64,000 nucleotides of DNA, from positions 434,001-498,000 of the forward strand of contig NZ_JAFBGA010000002.1 of assembly GCF_016909575.1 (NCBI RefSeq). The letters run 5' to 3'. Made by a program: the position numbers and the translations under genes. Positions within the stretch are counted from its first letter, which is position 1. Each line of letters begins with the position of its first letter. Below, piece after piece: positions 36,462-46,660 of this stretch. The notes below the pieces were generated by a model that saw nothing but the letters and a program-made list of their open reading frames with translations, was not told where the DNA came from and did no database searches. Source of the stretch: Streptomyces sp. HB132 (lineage in GTDB: Bacteria > Actinomycetota > Actinomycetes > Streptomycetales > Streptomycetaceae).

Positions 36462-37340
36462 CTACTTCTTGTTCTCCACCGCGTGGCCGCCGAACTGGTT
36501 GCGCAGCGCGGCGATCATCTTCATCTGCGGGGAGTCGTCCTGCCGTGAGGCGAAGCGCGCGAACAGGGACGCGGTGATCGCGGGCAGCGGCACCGCGTTG
36601 TCGATGGCGGCCTCGACCGTCCACCGGCCCTCACCCGAGTCCGCCGCGAAGCCGCGGAGCTGATCGAGGTGCTCGTCGTCGTCCAGCGCGTTGACCGCCA
36701 GGTCGAGCAGCCAGGAACGGATGACCGTGCCCTCCTGCCAGGAACGGAAGACCTCGCGCACGTCCGTGACCGAGTCGACCTTCTCCAGGAGCTCCCAGCC
36801 CTCGGCGTAGGCCTGCATCATGGCGTACTCGATGCCGTTGTGGACCATCTTGGCGAAGTGGCCGGCGCCGACCTTGCCCGCGTGGACGGAACCGAACTCG
36901 CCCTCGGGCTTGAGCGCGTCGAAGATCGGCTGGACCTTCTCCACATCGGCCGTGTCGCCGCCGTACATCAGGGCGTAGCCGTTCTCCAGGCCCCAGACAC
37001 CGCCGGACACGCCGCAGTCGACGAAGCCGATTCCCTTGATCCCCAGCTCGACCGCGTGCTTCTCGTCATCGGTCCAGCGCGAGTTCCCGCCGTCCACGAC
37101 CACATCGCCCGGGGAGAGCAGCTCGGCCAGCTCGTCGACGGTGGACTGGGTCGCGGCACCCGCCGGGACCATCACCCACACGACGCGCGGACCCTTGAGC
37201 TTGCCCACGAGCTCTTCGAGGCTGTGGACGTCGGCGACGTCCGGGTTGCGGTCGTAACCGATGACGGTGTGGCCTGCGCGGCGGATGCGCTCGCGCATGT
37301 TGCCGCCCATCTTGCCGAGGCCGACGAGACCGAGCTCCAT
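36462..37340 (-). CDS. gnd: 6-phosphogluconate dehydrogenase, short (YqeC/GntZ) type
   Basis: 292 residues, shorter than the classical 470-residue enzyme. N-terminal Rossmann fold [12 protein letters not shown], active-site VDGGNSRW and [18 protein letters not shown]. It converts 6-phosphogluconate to ribulose 5-phosphate with CO2 release. The residue after strand beta-2 is Asp (YDRN), which favours NAD over NADP in related enzymes (inference). Its insertion between dnaN and recF is a Streptomyces feature. Confidence 0.93.
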   Translation of the reverse strand: MELGLVGLGKMGGNMRERIRRAGHTVIGYDRNPDVADVHSLEELVGKLKGPRVVWVMVPAGAATQSTVDELAELLSPGDVVVDGGNSRWTDDEKHAVELGIKGIGFVDCGVSGGVWGLENGYALMYGGDTADVEKVQPIFDALKPEGEFGSVHAGKVGAGHFAKMVHNGIEYAMMQAYAEGWELLEKVDSVTDVREVFRSWQEGTVIRSWLLDLAVNALDDDEHLDQLRGFAADSGEGRWTVEAAIDNAVPLPAITASLFARFASRQDDSPQMKMIAALRNQFGGHAVENKK

Positions 37341-37484
37341 CAGAGATTCCTTAAGCGTTGTGCCGATTCGTACCCGGGACCGAGCCTACGCCCGGCCGGG
37401 ACGGCACGGCGGGGTGCAGCCCGGTGGGCACGCTCTGCGCTGAGCCTGCCCACCCGAAGCTGCGATGACGGGAGCGACCCCGGA

Positions 37485-38615
37485 TCAGCCGGAGAGGCGG
37501 ACCGGCATGATCAGGTACTTGTACGCGTCGTCCGCCTCGGCGTCGACGGCCGGTCGGCCACTGAGCAGCGCGGGCTTGGTCGAGGTCGTGAAGGAGAGCT
37601 GGGCGACCGGGGAGTCGATCGCGCTGAGCCCGTCCAGCAGGAAGGTCGGGTTGAAGGCGATGGAGATGTCATCGCCCTCGAGCACGGCGTCGACCCGCTC
37701 CACAGCCTGTGCGTCGTCGCTGGAGCCGGCCTCCAGGATCAGCACGCCCTGCTCGAAGCTGAGCCGCACCGGGGTGTTGCGCTCGGCGACGAGGGCCACA
37801 CGCTTGACGGCCTCGACGAACGGGGCGGTCTCGATGACCGCCACCGAGTTGAACTCGGTGGGGAAGAGCGTCCGGTACTTCGGCAGATCACCCTCGAGCA
37901 GCCGCGTCGTCGTACGCCGGCCCGCGCCCTCGAATCCGATCAGTCCTTCGCCGGCCCCCGACCCGGACAGCGCCAGCGTCACCGTGTCACCGCTGGTCAG
38001 TGCCTTGGCGGTGTCCAGGAGCGTCTTGGCGGGCACCAGGGCCACGGCCGAGGCGTCGGGGTTCTCCGGCTTCCAGAGGAACTCACGGACCGCGAAGCGG
38101 TAGCGGTCGGTCGAGGCGAGGGTGACGGTGTCGCCCTCGATCTCGATCCGGACGCCGGTCAGGACGGGCAGGGTGTCGTCGCGGCCAGCCGCGATGGCGA
38201 CCTGGGCCGCCGCGGAGGCGAAGACCTCACCGGGGACGGTGCCCGTGGCCGTCGGCATCTGCGGAAGTGCCGGGTACTCCTCCACAGGCAGGGTGTGGAG
38301 TGTGAACCGCGAGGAGCCGCAGACCACCGTGGCCCGCACACCGTCTGTGGAGATCTCCACCGGACGGTTCGGCAGGGCACGGCAGATGTCGGCGAGCAGC
38401 CGGCCGGAGACGAGCACCGTGCCGTCCTCCTCGATCTCCGCGTCCACCGAGACCTTGGCCGAGACCTCGTAGTCGAAGCTCGAGAAGCTGAGGGCCCCGT
38501 CCTCAGCCTTCAGCAGAAGGCCCGCGAGAACGGGCGCCGGCGGACGGGCCGGGAGGCTGCGGGCCACCCAGGCCACCGCCTCCGCGAGTACATCGCGCTC
38601 CACCCGGATCTTCAC
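37485..38615 (-). CDS. dnaN: DNA polymerase III beta subunit (sliding clamp)
   Basis: 376 residues making three clamp domains (MKIRVERDVLAEAVAWVARSLP start; ends YKYLIMPVRLSG, the conserved PVRL end). It holds Pol III on DNA. Transcribed away from oriC, which lies directly upstream. The ATG at 38615 follows a GCAGGAGGCGGTTCCG-type site. Confidence 0.98.
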   Translation of the reverse strand: MKIRVERDVLAEAVAWVARSLPARPPAPVLAGLLLKAEDGALSFSSFDYEVSAKVSVDAEIEEDGTVLVSGRLLADICRALPNRPVEISTDGVRATVVCGSSRFTLHTLPVEEYPALPQMPTATGTVPGEVFASAAAQVAIAAGRDDTLPVLTGVRIEIEGDTVTLASTDRYRFAVREFLWKPENPDASAVALVPAKTLLDTAKALTSGDTVTLALSGSGAGEGLIGFEGAGRRTTTRLLEGDLPKYRTLFPTEFNSVAVIETAPFVEAVKRVALVAERNTPVRLSFEQGVLILEAGSSDDAQAVERVDAVLEGDDISIAFNPTFLLDGLSAIDSPVAQLSFTTSTKPALLSGRPAVDAEADDAYKYLIMPVRLSG

Positions 38616-39621
38616 CGGAACCGCCTCCTGCTTTTGCTCGCTCGCCCTACTGGCCTTCGTCGGTTGACCGGGGCTCCCTGCCGAGGGGCTGGGGAACCAC
38701 CGGGGTCCAGTCTGACGTACGGCACCGACACTCGTTGCTGCTCGGGGTCAAGTCGCACCGAGAGGTTCGCCGAGGTCGCCGCTCGAGTTGTGCACAGGCC
38801 CCACTTCGAAGCGGATTCCTGGCTAACTCTGAGTGGTAGTAGTAGTAGGCCCTGTGGAAACCGTGGATAACGCCGTTTTCGCAGCTCAGCGGCTGTTTTT
38901 TGTCCACCGACCCTGTGGGTGGCACCGGTGGACAACCAGGCGTTTCTGTGGACACACGAAAGTTCTGCACACCCGATGCACAGGGCGGAGCGACTTCTCC
39001 CCAGGCCTGTCCCCAGCTTTACCCACGTTCCCCACAGCCCAACCCGGCATCCTCGTGTGACGCCTTTCACTCTCGGCGGTGAAAGCGGGTGTTGGGTTGC
39101 CGAACAGTGGACAGGGGTGTGGAGAAGCTGGGGACAACAGGGGCTCGCCTGTGGGCCGCCGGTGGACAACATCATCGAGGCCCTGTGGACGAAATTTCTG
39201 TCCACAGGCTGTGGATCACGGTTGACCACAAATCCCCAGGCTCCTGACCTGGCCTGATGGAGTATCGGCTGCAGGCCCTGTGGACGCAATATGGACAACT
39301 TCCCAGTCCCCAGGCTGTGGACGCCGGTTTTCCCGCTCTTCTGTGGAGAAGAGCCCCTCTGCGGACCGTATTCGAACACTTCGTAGGCGCGCAGCTGGCA
39401 CTCAGGCCATCGGCCCGGGCAGGAACGGGCCCTCGGAGCGGCCATGGATGCCTCCCGGGACCACCCGTAGCCGCGGCAGGAGGCCGCTCTCGGAGGCCTC
39501 ACGGACGCCTTCCGACGACAGCCGCGGGCCCCCTTGACACCAAAAGGCGCCCCGGGGAGGACGTCGTGCGGTCCTCCCCAGGGCGCCCCTGGGTTCGCGG
39601 TAGGCCGGGCCTTCCGGCCTG
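38616..39621. other. oriC: Chromosomal replication origin oriC
   Basis: 1006 bases between dnaN and dnaA. I count about nineteen DnaA boxes or near-boxes from 38788 to 39350, in both orientations. Examples: 38862-38870, 38900-38908, 38927-38935, 38947-38955, 39118-39126, 39161-39169, 39184-39192, 39198-39206, 39210-39218, 39222-39230, 39279-39287, 39316-39324 and 39342-39350. Most differ by one base from TTGTCCACA, the Streptomyces preferred box. A (GTA) microrepeat sits at 38836-38848. From 39351 to 39545 no boxes are seen. Box number and gene context match known Streptomyces oriC. Confidence 0.97.
39546..39587 (-). terminator. Terminator of dnaA
   Basis: A 17-bp stem with one mismatch (39546-39562 with 39571-39587) and an 8-base loop, 35 bases beyond the dnaA stop. 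It should keep dnaA transcription from running into oriC. Confidence 0.8.
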
Positions 39622-41397
39622 TCAGCCGTTCTTGATGCGGTTGGTGAGCTCGGTGACCTGGTTGTAGATCGAGCGCCGCTCCGCCATCAGGGCACGGATC
39701 TTCCGGTCGGCGTGCATCACGGTGGTGTGGTCGCGCCCGCCGAACTGGGCACCGATCTTGGGCAGGGACAGATCCGTCAGCTCGCGGCACAGATACATCG
39801 CGATCTGGCGAGCGGTCACGAGGACTCGGCTGCGGGAGGACCCGCAGAGATCCTCCACGGTGAGACCGAAGTAGTCCGCGGTCGCCGCCATGATGGCCGG
39901 CGCGGTGATCTCCGGAGCCGAGTCCTCGCCGCCGGGGATCAGGTCCTTGAGCACGATCTCGGTCAGACCCAGATCCACCGGCTGGCGGTTCAGGCTCGCG
40001 AAGGCGGTCACGCGGATGAGAGCGCCCTCCAGCTCACGGATGTTGCGCGAGATGCGGGAGGCGATGAACTCCAGTACCTCCGGAGGGGCGTTGAGCTGCT
40101 CCTGCACGGCCTTCTTGCGCAGGATCGCGATACGCGTCTCCAGCTCCGGCGGCTGCACGTCTGTGGTGAGCCCCCACTCGAACCGGTTGCGCAGCCGGTC
40201 CTCGAGGGTCACCAGCTGCTTGGGAGGACGGTCCGAGGACAGCACGATCTGCTTGTTGGCGTTGTGGAGCGTGTTGAAGGTGTGGAAGAACTCCTCCTGC
40301 GTCGACTCCTTGCTCGCCAGGAACTGGATGTCGTCGACCAGCAGGATGTCCACGTCCCGGTAGCGCTTGCGGAAGGTGTCGCCCTTGCCGTCGCGGATCG
40401 AGTTGATGAACTCGTTGGTGAACTCCTCGGAGCTCACGTACCGCACCCGGGTGCCCGGATAGAGGCTTCGAGCGTAATGCCCGATGGCGTGCAGGAGATG
40501 GGTCTTGCCGAGCCCTGACTCCCCATAGATGAAGAGAGGGTTGTACGCCTTCGCGGGGGCCTCGGCGACCGCTACGGCCGCCGCGTGTGCGAAGCGGTTG
40601 GACGCCCCGATGACGAAGGTGTCGAAGAGGTACTTCGGGTTCAGCCGGGCGTGGGGCTCACCGGTCCCCGGCGGGGGCGCTGACTGCGTGCCCATGGGGC
40701 CGCCGCCGGCCCTGCCGGTCCCGTGGCCACCTTGGCGGTGCTGGGGCGGCTGGTCCTGCAGATCGTGACGGTCCCGCTGCTGCTCGTAACCCTGGTGCTC
40801 GGGCGGCTGCGCGCGGTAGTCGTGCTGCGGCTGCTGGGGGCGTGGGCTCGCGTACGGGTCGCGGTCCTGGTACCCGCCGTGGCGGGGCTGCCAGGAGAGG
40901 TCCTCCTGGGTGCGGGGCCAGGCGCCGGGCTCGGGGCGGTGCTGCTGGTAGCCCGGGTAAGCCGGGCGGGCGGTGGGCATGCCGTCGTCGGAGGGCCTGG
41001 AGCCGTAGCTGTCGTACCCGTCGCCGCGCGAGGGTTCGTCGTGCTGCGGACCCTGGTAGCGATGGGACTGCTGCCCTTGGTGGGGCTGGTGCATCGGGGG
41101 CGCGGGAGGAGCGGGTGGCTCCCCCGCGGAGTCGTCGACGGTGATCGCGATCCGGATCGGACGACCGCACTCACGGGTGAGCGTCTCGCTGATCAGCGGT
41201 GCGAGGCGACCCTCGAGGACACGCTTGCCCCACTCGTTGGGTACGGCCAGCAGCGCTGTGTCAGCGACGAGCGCGAGGGGCTGGCAGCGCTCGATCCACT
41301 GCTTGTCCTTCGGCTCGATGCCCTGCTGGCCCTCCCCGAGGAGTTGTTCCAGCACTCGTGGCCACACTGCGGCAAGATCGGCAGGTACGTCAGCCAC
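39622..41397 (-). CDS. dnaA: Chromosomal replication initiator DnaA
   Basis: 591 residues from GTG 41397 ([18 protein letters not shown] is the family start; a longer frame upstream is not). Domain I about 1-90, a long Pro/Gln/Arg-rich domain II typical of Streptomyces (about 100-260), AAA+ domain with [25 protein letters not shown] and SSDRPP, and C-terminal DNA-binding domain with [13 protein letters not shown]. It is transcribed toward oriC. A DnaA box in its promoter region suggests autoregulation. Confidence 0.98.
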   Translation of the reverse strand: MADVPADLAAVWPRVLEQLLGEGQQGIEPKDKQWIERCQPLALVADTALLAVPNEWGKRVLEGRLAPLISETLTRECGRPIRIAITVDDSAGEPPAPPAPPMHQPHQGQQSHRYQGPQHDEPSRGDGYDSYGSRPSDDGMPTARPAYPGYQQHRPEPGAWPRTQEDLSWQPRHGGYQDRDPYASPRPQQPQHDYRAQPPEHQGYEQQRDRHDLQDQPPQHRQGGHGTGRAGGGPMGTQSAPPPGTGEPHARLNPKYLFDTFVIGASNRFAHAAAVAVAEAPAKAYNPLFIYGESGLGKTHLLHAIGHYARSLYPGTRVRYVSSEEFTNEFINSIRDGKGDTFRKRYRDVDILLVDDIQFLASKESTQEEFFHTFNTLHNANKQIVLSSDRPPKQLVTLEDRLRNRFEWGLTTDVQPPELETRIAILRKKAVQEQLNAPPEVLEFIASRISRNIRELEGALIRVTAFASLNRQPVDLGLTEIVLKDLIPGGEDSAPEITAPAIMAATADYFGLTVEDLCGSSRSRVLVTARQIAMYLCRELTDLSLPKIGAQFGGRDHTTVMHADRKIRALMAERRSIYNQVTELTNRIKNG

Positions 41398-41778
41398 AAG
41401 GCACGCTCTCTCGCATGTCCCACGAATGTGTGCTTCTCGGGACGGGATGGGTCGGGTCGGGTGAGGCCCGGCAGGTGGGAAGGAAAAGAACCGGAGTTCA
41501 GCCACGGTAGTCAGGCCGACCCGCACGGTTCAAGTCGTTGTCCACAGGCTGTGTACAGAAGCGGGTCATGCGAAGCTGGTTTGACCGGATGGCGCAGCCG
41601 CGCGTACCGTGACCAGGTCGAGTTGTCGATGGCTGCTGCCGCCTGCCTCCGATGGGCAAAGATCACGATCAGTGATTGTGAAGCGGTGCACTAAGGCGTT
41701 TACGCGAGTTCCTCGTGGGCGCACGGTGACAGCCAGGCGATGTCCCGCCAACACACGAATCATTTCTGGAGCCCCCGA
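41398..41778. promoter_or_regulatory. Divergent dnaA/rpmH promoter region with DnaA box
   Basis: 381 bases without a gene. A perfect TTGTCCACA box is at 41538-41546, and the neighbouring TGTGTACAG is a weak match. Binding of DnaA here would repress dnaA, as reported in S. coelicolor. The dyad ATCACGATCAGTGAT lies at about 41661-41675. Confidence 0.65.
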
Positions 41779-41916
41779 GTGAGCAAGCGCACCTTCCAGC
41801 CGAACAATCGTCGTCGCGCCAAGACCCATGGCTTCCGACTGCGCATGCGTACCCGTGCCGGCCGCGCGATTCTCGCGAACCGCCGTGGCAAGGGTCGCGC
41901 CAACCTGTCCGCCTGA
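41779..41916 (+). CDS. rpmH: Ribosomal protein bL34
   Basis: 45 residues from GTG 41779: [20 protein letters not shown] onward, ending GKGRANLSA. Small, very basic, identical in plan to other L34 proteins. First gene of the rpmH-rnpA-yidD-yidC-jag-rsmG group. Confidence 0.98.
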   Translation: MSKRTFQPNNRRRAKTHGFRLRMRTRAGRAILANRRGKGRANLSA

Positions 41917-41934
41917 TCGCGGTCAGGTCATGAC

Positions 41935-42306
41935 GTGCTGCCTACCGAGAATCGGCTGAGGCGGCGCGAGGACTTCGCGGCCGCTGTACGCCGGGGACGC
42001 CGGGCCGGACGCCCGCTACTCGTCGTACATCTACGCAGCGGTGTTACGGACCCGCACGTGACAGGGGAGAGCACTCCCCCGCCACGTGCGGGTTTCGTTG
42101 TCAGCAAAGCAGTGGGTGGAGCGGTCGTTCGCACCTCGGTGAAGCGGAAGCTTCGCCATCTGGTCCGCGATCGGCTTGCTCAGCTGCCCCCCGGTAGCCT
42201 TGTTGTCGTACGAGCGCTGCCCGGATCGGGTGACGCCGACCATGCACAGCTGGCCCGAGACCTGGACGCCGCTCTTCAGCGGCTGCTGGGAGGGGGCGCG
42301 CGATGA
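41935..42306 (+). CDS. rnpA: Ribonuclease P protein component
   Basis: 123 residues from GTG 41935: [20 protein letters not shown] start and the RNR-like motif region [18 protein letters not shown] (usual form KRNRVKRRLR). It assists RNase P RNA in 5' tRNA processing. 18 bases after rpmH, overlaps yidD by 4. Confidence 0.96.
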   Translation: MLPTENRLRRREDFAAAVRRGRRAGRPLLVVHLRSGVTDPHVTGESTPPPRAGFVVSKAVGGAVVRTSVKRKLRHLVRDRLAQLPPGSLVVVRALPGSGDADHAQLARDLDAALQRLLGGGAR

Positions 42307-42662
42307 AGTACCCGCTGCTGGCTCTCATCAAGCTGTATCAGTGGACGATCAGCCCGCTTCTCGGGCCTGTCTGCCGTTACTACCCGTCGTGTTCCCACTA
42401 TGGATATACGGCGATCGACCGGCACGGTGCGATCAAGGGAACAGCGCTGACCGCATGGCGCATCCTGCGTTGCAATCCGTGGTCACCCGGCGGCGTGGAC
42501 TACGTACCGCCACGCAAACGTCCGCGTTGGCACGAAATGCTGCGCAACTGTGTGCGTGGCGGCAAGGGCGGGGACTCCGCCGCCGATGTGCCTTCCGGGG
42601 GGTCGGTCTCCGAACCCCTGAGCCCGGCCACAGAGACCTCGCCCAAAGCTCAAGGAGCCTGA
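42303..42662 (+). CDS. yidD: Membrane protein insertion efficiency factor YidD
   Basis: 119 residues. The conserved core ([31 protein letters not shown] ... [15 protein letters not shown] in part) fills residues 8-70, with its three Cys present. A 45-residue actinobacterial Ser/Gly/Pro tail follows. It helps YidC-dependent insertion at the inner membrane face. Confidence 0.95.
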   Translation: MKYPLLALIKLYQWTISPLLGPVCRYYPSCSHYGYTAIDRHGAIKGTALTAWRILRCNPWSPGGVDYVPPRKRPRWHEMLRNCVRGGKGGDSAADVPSGGSVSEPLSPATETSPKAQGA

Positions 42663-42665
42663 TTA

Positions 42666-43922
42666 GTGGACACGATTGCCAGTCTGTTCAGCTTTATCAC
42701 CACACCCGTTTCGTGGGTCATCGTCCAGTTCCACAAGCTGTACGGAGCGCTCTTCGGCGATGACACGGGGTGGGCCTGGGGCCTGTCCATCGTGTCCCTG
42801 GTGGTCCTGATCCGGATCTGCCTGATCCCGCTTTTCGTGAAGCAGATCAAGTCCACCCGGAACATGCAGGTGCTCCAGCCGAAGATGAAGGCGATCCAGG
42901 AGCGTTACAAGAACGACAAACAGCGTCAGTCCGAAGAGATGATGAAGCTGTACAAGGAGACGGGCACCAACCCGCTCTCCTCGTGCCTTCCCATCCTGGC
43001 GCAGTCCCCGTTCTTCTTTGCCCTGTACCACGTGCTCTCGGCCATCGCCTCGGGCAAGACGATCGGTGTCATCGACCAGCCTCTGCTGGACAGCGCCCGT
43101 CAGGCACACATCTTCGGTGCCCCGCTGGCCGCGAAGTTCATGGACAGCGAAGAGAAGGTCCAGGCGCTCGGCGCCTCGCTGACCGACGTCCGTGTCGTGA
43201 CCGCGATCATGATCGTGATGATGTCCGCGTCGCAGTTCTTCACGCAGCGCCAGCTGATGACGAAGAACGTCGACCTGACGGTCAAGACCCCGTACATGCA
43301 GCAGCAGAAGATGCTGATGTACATCTTCCCGGTCATCTTCGCCGTCATGGGTATCAACTTCCCCGTCGGTGTCCTCGTGTACTGGCTGACCACGAACGTC
43401 TGGACCATGGGTCAGCAGATGTATGTGATCAACCAGAACCCGACGCCCGGCAGCAAGGCGCAGGACCAGTACCTCGGCCGTGTCCTGAAGAGCGTCACCT
43501 CGCACGGCGAGGTTCGTGGCAGGACGCGGCGCAACACCGTCAAGCGAATCGTTGCGAAGGGAACCGACCGCAACGACATCGAGCGCAAGTTCATCACCGG
43601 TCTGAGCAAGCTGGGTCTCGCCGCTCAGGAGGACGGGACCGTCGCGAAGAGCGAAGCCGCCGTCCTGGAGGCCGAGGGCGGTGCCGCGGCCAAGCGGCAG
43701 CAGCCCAAGCGCCAGACCAAGTCGAAGCGCCACACCGCTGCCACGCATCCCGGGACGTCGAAGGGTTCCGGCTCCACCGGCTCGGAATCCAAGACCTCGC
43801 TGGAGAAGCGGGACGATACGCCGAAGCCGGCGGACAAGCCCGCCGCATCCGGCTCCTCACGCCAAGCCAAGTCCGGACAGCGCAAGGGCCCGCAGCGGCC
43901 CAAGCACCCGTCCAAGAAGTAA
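42666..43922 (+). CDS. yidC: Membrane protein insertase YidC
   Basis: 418 residues from GTG 42666. Five membrane segments of the Oxa1/YidC core, with the cytoplasmic hairpin [20 protein letters not shown] after the first. The C-terminal about 110 residues are Lys/Ser/Pro-rich, a ribosome-binding type tail. No lipobox. It inserts membrane proteins with or without SecYEG. Confidence 0.97.
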   Translation: MDTIASLFSFITTPVSWVIVQFHKLYGALFGDDTGWAWGLSIVSLVVLIRICLIPLFVKQIKSTRNMQVLQPKMKAIQERYKNDKQRQSEEMMKLYKETGTNPLSSCLPILAQSPFFFALYHVLSAIASGKTIGVIDQPLLDSARQAHIFGAPLAAKFMDSEEKVQALGASLTDVRVVTAIMIVMMSASQFFTQRQLMTKNVDLTVKTPYMQQQKMLMYIFPVIFAVMGINFPVGVLVYWLTTNVWTMGQQMYVINQNPTPGSKAQDQYLGRVLKSVTSHGEVRGRTRRNTVKRIVAKGTDRNDIERKFITGLSKLGLAAQEDGTVAKSEAAVLEAEGGAAAKRQQPKRQTKSKRHTAATHPGTSKGSGSTGSESKTSLEKRDDTPKPADKPAASGSSRQAKSGQRKGPQRPKHPSKK

Positions 43923-43936
43923 GAAGGAGTCCATCC

Positions 43937-44446
43937 GTGACGGAAGGCACCACCACCACGGCCGCTGAGGGCAGCGACACTCTGACCCGCCTCGAGCAGG
44001 AGGGGGAGATCGCGGCTGACTACCTCGAAGGCCTGCTCGACATCGCCGACCTCGACGGCGACATCGACATGGACGTGGAGGCGGACCGGGCAGCGGTCTC
44101 GATCATCAGTGAGTCGGCGCGTGACCTGCAGAAGCTCGTGGGACGCGACGGTGAGGTGTTGGAGGCGCTCCAGGAACTGACGCGTCTGGCCGTCAACCGT
44201 GAGACCGGTGACCGCAGCCGTCTGATGCTGGACATCGGCGGTTTCCGAGCCAAGAAGCGTGAGGTTCTCGCGGCTCTCGGGGCCAAGGCCGCCGACGAGG
44301 TCAAGAGCTCCGGCGAACCGGTGAAGCTGGAGCCGATGACGCCGTTCGAGCGCAAGGTCGTGCATGACGCGATCGCGGCAGCGGGTCTGCGCAGTGAGTC
44401 CGAGGGCGAGGAGCCGCAGCGCTTCGTCGTCGTACTCCCGGCCTGA
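43937..44446 (+). CDS. jag: Jag/KhpB family R3H-KH RNA-binding protein
   Basis: 169 residues from GTG 43937 (AAGAAGGAG upstream). KH domain about 30-100 (LQKLVGRDGEVLEALQELTRLAVNR in part) and R3H domain about 105-165 (PMTPFERKVVHDAIAA, RFVVVLPA). The N-terminal Jag domain is missing, as in other actinobacteria. In Firmicutes KhpB binds small RNAs and affects division; the role here is unknown. Confidence 0.93.
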   Translation: MTEGTTTTAAEGSDTLTRLEQEGEIAADYLEGLLDIADLDGDIDMDVEADRAAVSIISESARDLQKLVGRDGEVLEALQELTRLAVNRETGDRSRLMLDIGGFRAKKREVLAALGAKAADEVKSSGEPVKLEPMTPFERKVVHDAIAAAGLRSESEGEEPQRFVVVLPA

Positions 44447-44462
44447 CCGGATCCTTGTACTG

Positions 44463-44492
44463 TCGGCCCCGTCTGTTCGCAGGCGGGGCCGA
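44463..44492 (+). terminator. Terminator between jag and rsmG
   Basis: A 13-bp stem with one G-U pair (44463-44475 with 44480-44492), a 4-base loop, then TCTTTGT, 16 bases past the jag stop. It splits the rpmH-jag unit from rsmG-parAB. Confidence 0.8.
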
Positions 44493-44545
44493 TCTTTGTC
44501 AGCCTGATAGTCAGCGTGCTAATGCGGTACGGAAGGACGGTCCCC

Positions 44546-45262
44546 GTGACGGAGGAAGCAGAGCTCCCTCAGGCGCCCCAGGAGGCCCAGGCGGTATTCG
44601 GTGAGTTCTTTCCGGAGGCTGTCAGGTATGCGGAGCTGCTTGCGGACGCGGGCGTCAAGCGTGGACTGATCGGTCCTCGCGAGGTGCCCCGCCTGTGGGA
44701 ACGGCACCTGCTGAACTGTGCGGTGCTCTCCGAAGTGGTTCCCGAAGGCGTGACCGTGTGCGATGTGGGGTCGGGGGCGGGGCTTCCCGGTATTCCACTG
44801 GCGTTGGTACGGCCCGACCTGAAGATCACGTTGCTCGAGCCGCTGCTGCGGCGCACGAACTTTCTCCAGGAGGTCGTGGAACTGCTGGGACTGGATCATG
44901 TGACCGTCGTCCGCGGCCGGGCCGAAGAGGTGCTCGGGACACTTCAGCCCGTTCATGTGGTGACAGCCCGAGCAGTTGCCCCGCTGGACCGGCTCGCCGG
45001 ATGGGGGGTCCCTCTGCTCCGTCCTTACGGCGAGATGCTCGCACTCAAGGGTGGCACCGCTGAGGAAGAGATCCAGGGAGCTCGTGCCGCCTTGAGCAAG
45101 CTCGGTGTGGTCGAAACCGAGGTGTTGCACGTCGGTGAGGGACTGGTCGATCCTGCGTCCACGGTGGTGCGTGTGGTGGTCGGGGAGAGTCCGGGCGGTG
45201 TGAGGTTCGCCGCAAAGCGGGCCAAGGCCGCCAGGGTCGGCCGGACGCGCAGGCGACGGTAG
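44546..45262 (+). CDS. rsmG: 16S rRNA (guanine-N7) methyltransferase RsmG
   Basis: 238 residues from GTG 44546 (GGAAGGA 8 bases upstream; preferred to an earlier in-frame ATG). SAM-binding CDVGSGAGLPGIPLAL and conserved RRTNFLQEVV and ARAVAPL. It methylates G527 of 16S rRNA; loss of RsmG gives low-level streptomycin resistance and raises antibiotic production in Streptomyces. The reading frame is intact. Confidence 0.96.
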   Translation: MTEEAELPQAPQEAQAVFGEFFPEAVRYAELLADAGVKRGLIGPREVPRLWERHLLNCAVLSEVVPEGVTVCDVGSGAGLPGIPLALVRPDLKITLLEPLLRRTNFLQEVVELLGLDHVTVVRGRAEEVLGTLQPVHVVTARAVAPLDRLAGWGVPLLRPYGEMLALKGGTAEEEIQGARAALSKLGVVETEVLHVGEGLVDPASTVVRVVVGESPGGVRFAAKRAKAARVGRTRRRR

Positions 45263-45565
45263 TCGTCAGCTGGGCGACAGCTCTGCCAGCCCTTCTGTCA
45301 CACAAGGGCGCATTTGTGAGTTTCTATTCTGATGCTCCATGCATGCAGCCATATGCGCCGCCTGCGGAGTGTCGGGAGCACCCTGCTGGGCTGCGGAGGC
45401 ATCGTGTTTCACGTGAAACGTCGCTCTCTGCTGCAGGGAATCATCGGCCGCGGTCGTGCGGCTGCCACGCCGCGCGACCGCAAGCCCGTGCGGGCTACGA
45501 AGTTGCCCACAGAACCGGATTCATCCACAGAACAGTCGGCCTCGCTGGTTCGCGACCCCGAAAGC
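45263..45565. promoter_or_regulatory. Region upstream of parA with parS
   Basis: 303 bases between rsmG and parA. It holds a parS site (45406-45419) and must contain parAB promoter elements. In-frame codons continue upstream of parA (VFHVKRRSLLQG) but carry no recognisable domain and are probably not translated. Confidence 0.5.
45406..45419. other. parS: parS site upstream of parA
   Basis: Exact GTTTCACGTGAAAC 160 bases before the parA start. Bound ParB could both nucleate the segregation complex and affect parAB transcription. Confidence 0.93.
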
Positions 45566-46660
45566 ATGGCAGGCTCTGTTCATTGCGAGCCTGAAGTCGA
45601 GGAGAGTGAATCCTTGCGGTCCGACGCCAACATCGCGGGACCGATGACCGATCCGGTCCCCGGTCCCCGTACCGAGTCCATGGGGGATGGTGTTTCACGT
45701 GAAACACCACCACCGATGGACGACACACCTATCGGTCGTGCCGCTCAGCTGGCGGTTGAAGCCCTCGGCCGCGCCGGCGAGGGGTTGCCGCGACCAGACC
45801 GGACACGCGTCATGGTCGTAGCCAACCAGAAGGGCGGCGTGGGCAAGACGACGTCGACGGTCAATCTCGCCGCGTCGCTCGCGCTGCATGGTGCACGCGT
45901 GCTGGTGGTGGACCTCGACCCGCAGGGGAACGCCTCCACTGCTCTGGGGATCGACCATCACGCAGAGGTCCCCTCGATCTACGACGTTCTGGTGGAGGGC
46001 ATGCCGCTCTCCGAGGTAGTTCAGCCCGTCCCGGACGTCGAAGGTCTCTTCTGCGCGCCGGCGACCATCGATCTCGCCGGTGCGGAGATCGAGCTGGTTT
46101 CGCTGGTCGCGCGGGAGAGTCGGTTGCAGCGAGCCATCCAGGCGTATGACCAGCCGCTGGACTACATCCTCATCGACTGCCCGCCTTCGCTCGGCCTGCT
46201 GACGGTCAACGCGCTTGTGGCCGGGGCGGAGGTGCTCATCCCGATTCAGTGTGAGTACTACGCGCTGGAAGGCCTCGGTCAGCTGCTTCGCAACGTCGAC
46301 CTGGTCCGGGGGCATCTGAACCCGGACCTTCACGTGTCGACGATCCTGCTCACCATGTACGACGGCAGGACCAGGCTCGCCTCGCAGGTCGCTGAGGAAG
46401 TGCGCACTCACTTCGGCAAGGAAGTGTTGCGGACCAGCATTCCGCGGTCTGTGCGCATCTCGGAGGCGCCGAGCTACGGGCAGACCGTCCTGACGTACGA
46501 TCCGGGCTCCAGCGGTTCCCTTTCCTACCTCGAGGCTGCGCGTGAGATCGCGCTGAGAGGCGTAGGAGTGCACTACGAGGCCCAGCACGCTCCCTCGGGC
46601 GAGGTTGGCCGTCCGGGCGTTCAGAACAGCCAGCAGAGTCATTCGGAGGGCATGCAGTGA
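45566..46660 (+). CDS. parA: Chromosome partitioning ATPase ParA
   Basis: 364 residues from ATG 45566 ([16 protein letters not shown]). TTG 45614 with GGAGAG seven bases upstream is a plausible shorter start. About 80 N-terminal residues are poorly conserved and include VSRET, encoded by a parS site. Then the ParA/Soj ATPase: deviant Walker [23 protein letters not shown] and [10 protein letters not shown]. It moves ParB-parS complexes and in Streptomyces builds polar and aerial-hypha filaments. Overlaps parB by 4 bases. Confidence 0.95.
   Translation: MAGSVHCEPEVEESESLRSDANIAGPMTDPVPGPRTESMGDGVSRETPPPMDDTPIGRAAQLAVEALGRAGEGLPRPDRTRVMVVANQKGGVGKTTSTVNLAASLALHGARVLVVDLDPQGNASTALGIDHHAEVPSIYDVLVEGMPLSEVVQPVPDVEGLFCAPATIDLAGAEIELVSLVARESRLQRAIQAYDQPLDYILIDCPPSLGLLTVNALVAGAEVLIPIQCEYYALEGLGQLLRNVDLVRGHLNPDLHVSTILLTMYDGRTRLASQVAEEVRTHFGKEVLRTSIPRSVRISEAPSYGQTVLTYDPGSSGSLSYLEAAREIALRGVGVHYEAQHAPSGEVGRPGVQNSQQSHSEGMQ
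45692..45705. other. parS: parS site within the parA reading frame
   Basis: Exact 14-mer within a 22-bp perfect palindrome (45688-45709); in the parA frame it reads GVSRETP. It lies 273 bases after the previous parS. Confidence 0.93.

Noticed and set aside
41398..41526. N-terminal extension of dnaA from 41526
   Set aside because: The added residues match no DnaA; family start is [18 protein letters not shown].
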